A stretch of DNA of 64,000 nucleotides from Kribbella sp. VKM Ac-2569. Its GTDB lineage: Bacteria; Actinomycetota; Actinomycetes; Propionibacteriales; Kribbellaceae. The DNA lies in contig NZ_SGXJ01000001.1 of NCBI RefSeq assembly GCF_004216905.1, forward strand, positions 1,364,001-1,428,000, in the 5' to 3' direction. The notes below the pieces were generated by a model that searched no databases, was not told the DNA's origin, and worked only from the letters and a program-made list of their open reading frames with translations. The translations under genes and the position numbers were made by a program. Below, piece by piece: positions 8,249-15,375 of this stretch. Positions within the stretch are counted from its first letter, which is position 1. Each line of letters starts with the position of its first letter.

Positions 8249-9273
8249 CGCCGACCGACCCGCCGTCCGCGGAGCCCGCGCACTCCTGCTGCGCCCCATC
8301 TCCGACAGACCTCGGCGCCGACCGCAGCGGGCTGCCCTTGGCCGGCCGGAAGGTTGCCTCAAGCATCGGAACCGACCGTCACCGGATCGAGCAATCCTTG
8401 GTCCCGGCAGGCGACTACCTGATGGGCGACGGGTTCGGAGACGGATTCCCCGGTGACGGCGAAGCCCCGGTCCACCAGGTCGAAGTGTCCGCGTTCTCCA
8501 TCGATGCGACCAGCGTCACAAACACGGACTTCGCGCGCTTCGCGGACGACACCGGCTACCTGACAGAGGCCGAGCGCTTCGGCTTCTCGGCGGTCTTCCA
8601 TCTCGCGGTCGAGGCACCCCCGAAGGACATCATGCGCGCGGCCCCCGGCAGTCCCTGGTGGCTCGGAGTCCGCGGCGCGGACTGGCGACACCCGGGCGGC
8701 AGCCGCTCCGACCTCGAAGGGCGCGACGATCACCCCGTCGTCCACATCAGCTGGAACGACGCCACCGCCTACTGCGAGTGGGCCGGACGCCGCCTCCCCG
8801 CCGAAGCCGAGTGGGAGTACGCCGCACGTGGCGGCCTCGAAGGACGCCGCTACCCCTGGGGCGACGAACCTCTCGACCCGCACACCGACGCCTGGCGGTG
8901 CAACATCTGGCAAGGCAGATTCCCGACGGCCAACGACCTGTCCGACGGCTATCTCACCACCGCTCCGGTACGAACCTACGCGCCCAATGCGCACGGTCTC
9001 TGGCAGACAGTCGGCAACGTCTGGGAATGGTGCAAGGACTGGTTCAGCCCACGCACCTACGAACTGGACGCCCGACAAGGCACAGTCACCAACCCACAAG
9101 GCCCACGATTCGGCACCACCCGAGTGATGCGAGGCGGCTCCTACCTCTGCCACGACTCCTACTGCAACCGCTACCGCAACGCGGCCAGAACCGCCAACAC
9201 CCCTGACTCCTCCATGGGCAACACCGGCTTCCGCACAGTCTCGCTGCGGTTCCCCGCCGCAGATGCCACGTGA
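8245..9273 (+). CDS. Formylglycine-generating enzyme (FGE/SUMF1 family)
   Basis: 342 residues. It oxidises the Cys of C-x-P-x-R in unfolded sulfatases to formylglycine, using oxygen and copper. The catalytic pair is in GGSYLCHDSYCNRYR (Cys302 and Cys307), with the same spacing as Cys336/Cys341 of human SUMF1, and NTPDSSMGNTGFRTV follows as in true FGEs. Upstream are VPAGDYLMGD and HPVVHISWNDATAYCEWAGRRLP segments of the fold. ATG at 8245 overlaps the sulfatase stop (ATGA). It closes the sulfatase operon and is the only FGE in the window, so it probably also activates the sulfatases at 574 and 36932. The N-terminal tail contains SCCAPSP, which looks like a damaged copy of the substrate motif. 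Confidence 0.96.
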   Translation: MTPTDPPSAEPAHSCCAPSPTDLGADRSGLPLAGRKVASSIGTDRHRIEQSLVPAGDYLMGDGFGDGFPGDGEAPVHQVEVSAFSIDATSVTNTDFARFADDTGYLTEAERFGFSAVFHLAVEAPPKDIMRAAPGSPWWLGVRGADWRHPGGSRSDLEGRDDHPVVHISWNDATAYCEWAGRRLPAEAEWEYAARGGLEGRRYPWGDEPLDPHTDAWRCNIWQGRFPTANDLSDGYLTTAPVRTYAPNAHGLWQTVGNVWEWCKDWFSPRTYELDARQGTVTNPQGPRFGTTRVMRGGSYLCHDSYCNRYRNAARTANTPDSSMGNTGFRTVSLRFPAADAT

Positions 9274-9717
9274 TCGGCGAGTGTCTCGGTCAGCCAGCCA
9301 CTGCCTTCCGGGACCCCGCCTCGCCACAACCAGAACAACTAGTCGCCAGAGCGCCCGGCGTGGATCATGTCGAGCAGCCAGCGGCGCGCACTGCGCAGGT
9401 GGGGCAACTCGACGTCGGGCCGCAGGTGGGCGCGGGCGTCGGCATGAGCGTGAAGGCGAAACGACGGTCAACTGCAGCTTGCCCCAATTGGGAGCAGGCT
9501 GACGACGTCAGCAGCCGCGACGATCACCGAGAGACGCATCATGGGCGCCGTCGCCGGCGCCGCCATCCAGCGACTCAACACACCTCTTTACGCACCTCAA
9601 TCATCGCGTGAGGATGGTTGCCGATGAGAACTTACGTGCAACAAGAAGCCTCGGAATCCTTTACCTGTAAGGGATCCCGAGCATCGTTGACAACTGATGA
9701 TTCAGTCTCAGCTGGAA
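9274..9717. other. Gene-poor stretch between FGE and the tRNA fragment
   Basis: No intact gene is supported here. On the minus strand, 9339-9470 reads a 40-odd-residue open tail ending GRSGD and a stop, with a coding-like look (DVELPHLRSARRWLLDM) but a stop just upstream. It may be the last piece of a deleted gene. From about 9600 the composition becomes less GC-rich than the flanking operons, as expected beside an integration site. Confidence 0.35.
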
Positions 9718-9753
9718 TTCAGCGGGTTCGGGGTTCGAGTCCCTGGCGGCGCA
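9718..9753 (+). other. 3' portion of a tRNA gene (tRNA-Lys-like), candidate attachment site
   Basis: The T arm is intact: stem 9729-9733 pairs with 9741-9745 around the loop TTCGAGT. The 3' acceptor strand GCGGCGC (9746-9752) and discriminator A (9753) follow, with no encoded CCA. The preceding TTCAGCGGG resembles the anticodon-stem/variable-loop region of actinobacterial tRNA-Lys. No matching 5' acceptor strand (GCGCCGC) or D arm lies at the correct distance upstream, so this is only the 3' part. Tyrosine integrases commonly recombine at tRNA 3' ends, and an integrase gene begins 250 nt downstream, so this is probably an att site. The amino-acid identity is recalled, not computed. Confidence 0.6.
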
Positions 9754-9759
9754 CAAAAG

Positions 9760-9794
9760 CCCAGGTCACCAAGCAAGGTGCCCTGGGTTTCTTT
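9760..9794 (+). terminator. Rho-independent terminator of the tRNA fragment
   Basis: CCCAGG-T-CACC (9760-9770) pairs with GGTG-C-CCTGGG (9777-9787) around the loop AAGCAA, with a single internal mismatch, followed by TTTCTTT. An outer GCACAAA/TTTGTGC pairing (9751-9757 with 9792-9798) extends the hairpin. Its position directly after the tRNA 3' end fits a tRNA terminator. Confidence 0.7.
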
Positions 9795-10002
9795 GTGCCC
9801 GTCGCGCACCACTTACGCACCACTTTCCCCGGATCTCCGCACCGATCTGACCCGTCGGCACTCACCCCAGCTCTTCCTTGCGGGCTTCATCTGATCGTGA
9901 CTGTGCGTCACATCACATCGCTTCGCATCGTTGCCGACTTCTCGGATTCTCCAAGCCGACAAGCGTTGAGCAGCCAACCGTCGTACCGGTTGGAGGCCTG
10001 AC

Positions 10003-10925
10003 ATGCCGAGAGCACCACTGCCCATCGGAACCTGGGGTGCGATATCGACCTGGGTCGTGCAGACCGACGACAAAGGCCGCGCCGTCAAGCACAAGTCACA
10101 AGCCAGATTCCGCGACCACGACGGCCACGTCCGACCGGTCTCCGCCTACGGCAAGACCAAGACCGCCGCCGAGCGCGCCCTACTGAAGAAGCTTCAGGAC
10201 CGCTCGAAGACAGGCCACCACGCCGGCGAACTGACCGCGATGCACAAGATGAACGACCTCATCGACCTGTTCGAGGAGAAGTTCAAGGAATGGGTCAAAG
10301 ACGGCAGGCGCTCACCCACCACGATCGACAACTACCAAGGCGCGATCAAGAACCACATCCGCCCCGCCCTGGGCGAACTCCGCATCGGCGAAGCCACCAC
10401 CCCCCGCATCGACACCGTCGTCGCGCAGATCAAGCAACGCGCCGGCGCCCCAAGAGCGAAGACCTGCCGCGCCGTCTTGTCCGGGATGATGAAGCTCGCC
10501 GTCCGCTACGGCGCCATCACGGTCAACCCGATCCGCGAGATCGAGACCATCGAGGCCCAGCCGAAGAGCCCTCCACGAGCCCTGAGCAACGACGAAGTCA
10601 ACCTGCTCAGAAGAAGCCTCGCCGCCGACGAACGCGCCGCCGAAGCCGACCTCCCCGACCTGGTCGCGTTCATGCTCGGCACCGGCGTCCGCATCGGCGA
10701 ATCCCTCGCCGTCCTCTGGTCCCAAGTCGACCTCGAAGCCGGCACCGTCGGGATCACCCACACCATCGTCCGGGTCAGAGGCGAAGGTCTGATCCGCAAG
10801 AGCACGAAGTCAAGAGCCGGCGTACGCCTCCTCCACCTCCCGAACTGGGCCCTGGCCGTACTCCGCGCCCGCCACGCCGCAGGCATCCGCCTCGACAACC
10901 CCATCTTCGCCGACACCCACAGTGG
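10003..10925 (+). pseudogene. Tyrosine recombinase/integrase, C-terminally truncated
   Basis: About 307 residues of recognisable phage-type integrase. GGAGG lies 7 nt before the ATG. An AP2-like N-terminal arm-binding region (QARFRDHDGHVRPVSAYG) is followed by a SAM-like core-binding domain (about 75-165, SPTTIDNYQGAIKNHIRPALG). The start of the catalytic domain has LGTGVRIGESLAVLW (first catalytic Arg) and the Lys region STKSRAGVRLLHLP. The sequence stops matching after IFADTHSG; the H-x-x-R box and catalytic Tyr are absent. Three bases further on, a different reading frame becomes an HxlR regulator, so the gene is cut by a deletion or rearrangement and the enzyme should be inactive. Confidence 0.85.
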
Positions 10926-11315
10926 CGCACGGTGGTTGAGATGCTCGCCAACAAGTGGGCTCTGTACATCCTCGGGGCCCTTCGCCGACATGACCGACCG
11001 ATGCGGTTCAGCGAGCTTCGGCGACTCCTCGACGGGATCACGCAGAAGATGCTGACCCAAACCCTCCGGGCGCTGGAACGGGACGGACTCGTGAAGCGCA
11101 GCGTCTACCCCACCGTTCCGCCGCGCGTGGAGTACGGACTCTCCGAGCTCGGGATCGAGGCCGGCCGGTTGACCAGCGCCATCGCCGAATGGTCCGTGCA
11201 ACACGCAGGCGAGGTCCTGTCAGCTCGTCACGATTTCGACGATCGCGCCAGCCAGGGCCCCGCAGCCCGTTCAATGACCACCCGCCGTCCAAGACCCTCA
11301 TCCGGCGACCAGTAA
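10926..11315 (+). pseudogene. HxlR-family winged-helix regulator lacking its N-terminus
   Basis: From about 10929 this frame reads VVEMLANKWALYILGALRR, then RFSELRRLLDGITQKMLTQTL and LERDGLVKRSVYPTVPPRVEY, the full winged-helix of HxlR proteins. The usual 15-25 residues before the helix (often with a redox Cys) are missing, and no start codon or ribosome site is present at the junction. The frame upstream belongs to the truncated integrase read out of phase. It is therefore a headless copy unless it restarts at the ATG within VVEML, which would lose little of the fold and cannot be excluded. HxlR proteins usually sense quinones, electrophiles or reactive oxygen. Confidence 0.75.
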
Positions 11316-11430
11316 CCCGGTGAACCAGAGCCGCTCAACAGGCCACCGACAAGCCCGCGGTGCACGTCGTTCATCGTCCAGCGGTTGACTCCGCTACCCG
11401 GCCCGCATGGACAGCAACGTCGACTGGAAG

Positions 11431-12218
11431 TCAGATCTCGAGAAGCAGTGGCCGGTGGTCGGAAACCTCTGGCTGGGCAACGATCGTGAAGCTCTTGACG
11501 GCTGCCGGGTCGGAGACCAGGAGATAATTGGCGTGGCGGCCGGGTTTCTCGTACGCCGACGTGCGAGTGTCGGCCGTGCCGACCAGGTCGGTCAGCCCGA
11601 GTTTGGCCAGTACGGCGAAGGTTTCGCTGTCCGGCAGGAGATTGAGGTCGCCGCCAACCACGGTGAGATCGCCTTGAGAGCGGGCTCGTTCGATCAGGTC
11701 GGCGAGGCGTTCGGCCTGGGTACGTCGGGCTGGCGTGTCATGCTTGCCGGCTGGGTCGCGGAGGCCGTGGAGCTGGACGACTGTCACGCGGCGAGGCCCG
11801 TCGATGACACTGACCGCCAAGGCCGCTCTTGGGCGCACCTCGATCGCCCAGTCGTCATGATCGACGTATTCGCCGTGCACGAACGCGGTCTGTACGCCGA
11901 CCACCGGCACGTCCTCGGTGACGAAGGTGGCGATGCCAAAGTCCTGGCGTCGCCGTACACCGGACTCGTCGGCGACCGGGCCTGCGTTGCTGACGACCAT
12001 GACGCTCTGATCGGTGAGTCGCAGTGATCGCACGTCCTGGAAGAGGTTCGCACGTTGTGGGAGGGATCGCTCGCCTCTTCGAAGCGCGTCCAGCCGGAGG
12101 TGCCCGGCGTACGGGTGACTTCTTGCAGGCAAAGAACGTCTGCGTCGACCGTCGTGAGCCAGGGGGCGAGCTGGTCGAACATCGCACCGCCCCACGCATT
12201 CAGGGAGACGATTCGCAT
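11431..12218 (-). pseudogene. Endonuclease/exonuclease/phosphatase (EEP) family hydrolase, frameshifted
   Basis: From ATG at 12218 the protein begins MRIVSLNAWGGAMFDQL and DADVLCLQEVTR (the metal-binding Glu), then the frame is lost near 12073-12082 at GAAGAGGCGAG. One base fewer than expected shifts it into the frame that continues RSLPQRANLFQDV, VGGDLNLLPDS (Asp-x-Asn) and ends SDHRPLLLEI (the catalytic Ser-Asp-His). The span of 788 nt is not a multiple of three. Apart from that site both halves are well conserved, so this is either a very recent pseudogene or a base-calling error. The family cleaves phosphodiesters of nucleic acids, lipids or small molecules; a substrate cannot be assigned. 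Confidence 0.75.
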
Positions 12219-12379
12219 GACGGGCACCCTAGCTGGTTGAACCTGGCGAGGCGTCCGGTGGCTGCAGCCGGTGCGCCGGTGATCGGGGCCCATTTAGCCA
12301 TGGTCGGTGGCACGGCGCGCCAGTACGCCGCTGACTCGTACAGCTCATCGTCGGCGCTGGTCGCTGTGCCAGGACCAGT

Positions 12380-13438
12380 TCACCGCGCTGCCCGGCGGTT
12401 GGGTGCGGGCGCGCCCAGGATGTCTCCGACGACGACGGGGAGTTCGACGCGTCGCGGCTTCTTGGTGATCTTGGCGCCGTCGAGTCTTTCGAACAGCATG
12501 CGTGCAGCTTGAGCGCCGAGCTCTTTCGGATCATGGGAGACAACGAGGAGAGGTACCTGCATGAGGTGAGCGAGTTCTACGTCGTCGAAGGCTATGAGGG
12601 TGGGTGGCGGCGGGGCTGCAGACCGCAGGCGACGCTGGCCGATGGCTTCCAGCGCTCCGATGGTGTTGCGGTTGTTCGTGCTGAACACGGCCGTGGGCGG
12701 ATCCGCGAGATCCAGCAGGGCCTCCATGGCCTTCTGCGCGTCGGCCGCGTCCTGCTGACCTCGCATGATGAGCTCTGGATCCGGCTCGAGGCCGAACTCG
12801 GAGAGCGCCTGGCAGAACCCTTCGTAGCGCCGGCTCGCGGTGGCAACGGAGATGACGTTGCCCAGAAACGCGACTCTGGTGTGCCCGGCTTCCAGGATCC
12901 GCTTCGTGCTCTCATAGGCTCCGCTGATGTCGTCGATGAGGACGGTGTCGGCCTTCAGCCCGCGCACGGTTCGCGACGCGAGAACCAAGGGGATGTCTCC
13001 CAGGCGTGCGGGTCTGAGGTGATCGGCTGCAGCGCCGGTCGGTACGACGATCAGCCCTTCTACCTGCCGTCCGACGAAGTCCTGGACGAGCTGCTTCTCC
13101 CTGGCGACCTGCTCGCCCGTGTTCCCCAGGAGCATTCGGCGGCCGTGCTGAGCGGCCACCTCCTCGACACCTAACGCGAAATTGCCGTAGTAGGGGTTTG
13201 CCAGGTTGGTGATGGCAACACCGATGAGGTCCGATCGGTGCCCGGGCCGGATACTGCGGGCGTTCTCGTTGCGGTGGTAGCCCAAGGTGGCAACAGCATC
13301 CATCACCCGCTGCTGTACCTCGGGACGTACGTACTTTCCGCCGGACAATGTCCGGGAGACCGTCATCGGGCTGACCCCGGCGAGCTCGGCGACCTCGCGC
13401 ACGGTCGGAACAACATTCCTCTCAGGACCCGAGTTCAC
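12380..13438 (-). CDS. LacI-family transcriptional regulator of the mannan locus
   Basis: 352 residues. The N-terminal helix-turn-helix reads PTVREVAELAGVSPMTVSRTLSGG and the hinge helix is NENARSIRPG. A periplasmic-binding-protein-like sensor domain follows (GVAITNLANPYYGNFALGVE at about 65-85). GTG at 13438 has AGGAG 7 nt upstream. It follows the mannose-6-phosphate isomerase gene on the same strand by 73 nt, so the two may be co-transcribed. The natural target is the palindrome at 15333-15348, which would give negative autoregulation and induction by a sugar such as mannose or a mannobiose. The effector is inferred from context. Confidence 0.93.
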   Translation of the reverse strand: MNSGPERNVVPTVREVAELAGVSPMTVSRTLSGGKYVRPEVQQRVMDAVATLGYHRNENARSIRPGHRSDLIGVAITNLANPYYGNFALGVEEVAAQHGRRMLLGNTGEQVAREKQLVQDFVGRQVEGLIVVPTGAAADHLRPARLGDIPLVLASRTVRGLKADTVLIDDISGAYESTKRILEAGHTRVAFLGNVISVATASRRYEGFCQALSEFGLEPDPELIMRGQQDAADAQKAMEALLDLADPPTAVFSTNNRNTIGALEAIGQRRLRSAAPPPPTLIAFDDVELAHLMQVPLLVVSHDPKELGAQAARMLFERLDGAKITKKPRRVELPVVVGDILGAPAPNRRAAR

Positions 13439-13511
13439 CAACGCACTCCTGACCAGCGCAATCCAGTGTCACCACCTCGGCCACCAGATGTCGGACCTTT
13501 CGCTCACAGTA

Positions 13512-15299
13512 TCAAGTCGAACTCTTTCCACGGTTCGTCTCCGTGCCGCGGACGGATGCCTTCACAGTTCCCAGCCGCTTTCCGATGCCGGCACCGTGAG
13601 GGCGGATGCGGTACGGGCCCACGCCGGCGGGGACGATGAACGTCTCCGCGTAATGGACCACGAAGGGCCCGAAGGCACCGGTGGGGCTCTCGACAACTGC
13701 TTCCGGTCCTTCGACGAGGTTGAGCACGTTGACGGTGCCGCAGGTGTCGTGATCGACAGCCTCGGTGAACCAGTGGCGACGTACCTCGATGAATTCAAAG
13801 CTGTGCAAACCGGTTCGTTCCTCCACCCATCCAGGTCCGGCGGCCAGTCGCTCTACCTGACCGACGAGATTCTCCCGGGTCCATTCGGTGTCGCGGTTCC
13901 ACTGGATGTTGCGTCGGGCATGATCGAGGTGAACAGGTCGTGGGACTCCGTCCAGGCCCACCCGGCCCCAGTCCCACATCTTGAAGGTGAACAGGTACGG
14001 CGTCGCCGAGATCTCCAGGACCATGGAGTTCGCGCCGGAGCAGTGCACGGTCCCGGCCGGGATCGAGAAATGATCGTGCTTCTTCGCCGGGAAGGCGTTC
14101 ACGAACTGCTCGACGGGGAACGTCGACTCGCCGCGCGAAGCCGATTCCAGCGCCTTGACCATCTCGGCCGGATCTGTCCCCGTCTTCAGGCCGAGATAGA
14201 CAACGGCATCCTCGGCCGCGTCGAGCAGGTAGTAGCTCTCGTCCTGGGTGTAGTGCATACCGAAGGTGTCGTTGATGTAGTCGGTCAACGGATGGACCTG
14301 TAGCGACAGGTTGCCGCCGCCAACAGTGTCGAGGAAGTCGAACCGGATCGGGAACTCGGCGCCGAAGCGCGCGTAGACCAGCTCACCGAGCAGATTCCGA
14401 GGTTGCGTGAAAACCACATCGATGGAAGGCAACTCGACGATGTCGCCGCCGAAGTCGAGCAGGATGCTGTTCTCCTCCGGGACACAGTCGAAACACCACG
14501 CATAGTTCTCGACGTCGGGATCGAGGTCGAAGGCCTGCTGCATCCAACGACCGCCCCAGACGCCCGGGTCGAAGAACGGCACCACCCGAAAGGGCGTGCT
14601 CACGGCCGCGGCCATACCCGCTCTGAAAGCGTCCGCCGAGATCAGCTTGGCGTCGCGTGCAGACCTGTTCGTATCAAGGACATAGTCGATGGACGGGAAC
14701 AGCGAGCGCTTGTGCCGGTCCGCGATCCGCCACTCCACGAAGAAGCCCCGCTTGACCTTGCGGAGGTTGTCCTCGTCGCCGTTGTTGCATCTCCAGTTCG
14801 GTGCGCCACGCCGTTGCCGTTGCTGGATCTCCCACCGCGCCAGATCCGCCAGGACGCGGGTCGACCGATGCAAGGGCACGAGCGCGGCGCCCCAGCCGAT
14901 CAGCACGGTCGGCTGCGTGGACTCCAGCACCCGGTCCGCGAGGCCTGCCAGCCGGTCCGTCTCGTAGAACTCCTCGAGGCTGTGGTGGCTGATCACGCCG
15001 AACACTCGATCGTTGGTCAGGTTGGCCCTGATCAGCGCGTCGATGTCGTCGATGGGCTTGGCAGCAGCATCCTCGACGTTGATCACGACATACTCGGGCA
15101 GGGCGCCATGAACGGCCGCCGTGAGTTCCACCAGATCCGTGCCGGGATAGGTGTCGACGACGATCAACGGCGTCCGTCGCCCGCCGTTGCGAGCATGCCG
15201 GTCGACCTCCGCCCAGGCCGCGGCGCCGTCGAAGACCTGATGCCCTTCAACCCGGACAGCCGGCTGCTTGTCGTAACGATGCGACGGCCCAACGATCAT
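13512..15299 (-). CDS. Class I mannose-6-phosphate isomerase with an extra N-terminal domain
   Basis: 595 residues, compared with 300-400 for ordinary enzymes. From about residue 236 (VVPFFDPGVWGGRWM) it follows the cupin type I phosphomannose isomerase pattern with the zinc ligands expected in LQVHP, QDESYYLL and IPAGTVHCSG. It should interconvert mannose-6-phosphate and fructose-6-phosphate. Residues 1-235 form a separate region (TPLIVVDTYPGTDL, TVLIGWGAALVPL) that recalls P-loop sugar/nucleoside kinases but lacks an intact Walker A motif; its role is unknown. ATG at 15299 is chosen over 15323 because AGGGAG lies 7 nt upstream. It is divergent from the transporter operon across the LacI-type operator. 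Confidence 0.85.
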   Translation of the reverse strand: MIVGPSHRYDKQPAVRVEGHQVFDGAAAWAEVDRHARNGGRRTPLIVVDTYPGTDLVELTAAVHGALPEYVVINVEDAAAKPIDDIDALIRANLTNDRVFGVISHHSLEEFYETDRLAGLADRVLESTQPTVLIGWGAALVPLHRSTRVLADLARWEIQQRQRRGAPNWRCNNGDEDNLRKVKRGFFVEWRIADRHKRSLFPSIDYVLDTNRSARDAKLISADAFRAGMAAAVSTPFRVVPFFDPGVWGGRWMQQAFDLDPDVENYAWCFDCVPEENSILLDFGGDIVELPSIDVVFTQPRNLLGELVYARFGAEFPIRFDFLDTVGGGNLSLQVHPLTDYINDTFGMHYTQDESYYLLDAAEDAVVYLGLKTGTDPAEMVKALESASRGESTFPVEQFVNAFPAKKHDHFSIPAGTVHCSGANSMVLEISATPYLFTFKMWDWGRVGLDGVPRPVHLDHARRNIQWNRDTEWTRENLVGQVERLAAGPGWVEERTGLHSFEFIEVRRHWFTEAVDHDTCGTVNVLNLVEGPEAVVESPTGAFGPFVVHYAETFIVPAGVGPYRIRPHGAGIGKRLGTVKASVRGTETNRGKSST

Positions 15300-15332
15300 C
15301 CCCGAACTCCCTATTCCCCTCATCGAACAAGG

Positions 15333-15348
15333 CTGATAACGTTACCAG
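15333..15348. promoter_or_regulatory. LacI-type operator between isomerase and transporter operons
   Basis: CTGATAACGTTACCAG is a 16-bp palindrome with one mismatched pair and the central CG typical of LacI/GalR-family operators. It lies 34 nt from the isomerase start and 28 nt from the binding-protein start, so one bound dimer could repress both directions. The LacI gene at 12380-13438 is the obvious candidate regulator. Confidence 0.65.
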
Positions 15349-15375
15349 ATCTACGGCCCCGTGGAGGAGAAACGT

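Larger units (their letters stand above)
9718..10925 (+). mobile_element. Remnant of a tRNA-targeting integrative element
   Basis: A tRNA 3' fragment with terminator is followed by a same-strand tyrosine integrase gene that is broken at about 10925. This is the left end expected of an integrative element, but no excisionase, replication or transfer genes follow. Instead there is a truncated regulator. A deletion has probably removed the rest. The limits are approximate and inferred. Confidence 0.55.

Noticed and set aside
8359..9471. Long open frame antisense to FGE, and similar long antisense frames across the GH38, sulfatase and permease genes
   Set aside because: They have the Arg/Val/Gly-rich composition of GC-rich shadow frames and lie opposite genes with clear catalytic motifs.
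9640..9753. A complete tRNA gene
   Set aside because: No 5' acceptor strand or D arm pairs with the 3' half at the right distance; only the anticodon-stem end, T arm and acceptor 3' strand are present.
10290..11315. One long open frame that could be annotated as a 341-residue protein
   Set aside because: Its first two thirds read the integrase gene in the wrong frame (Arg/Pro-rich nonsense); only the end is a real HxlR winged helix.
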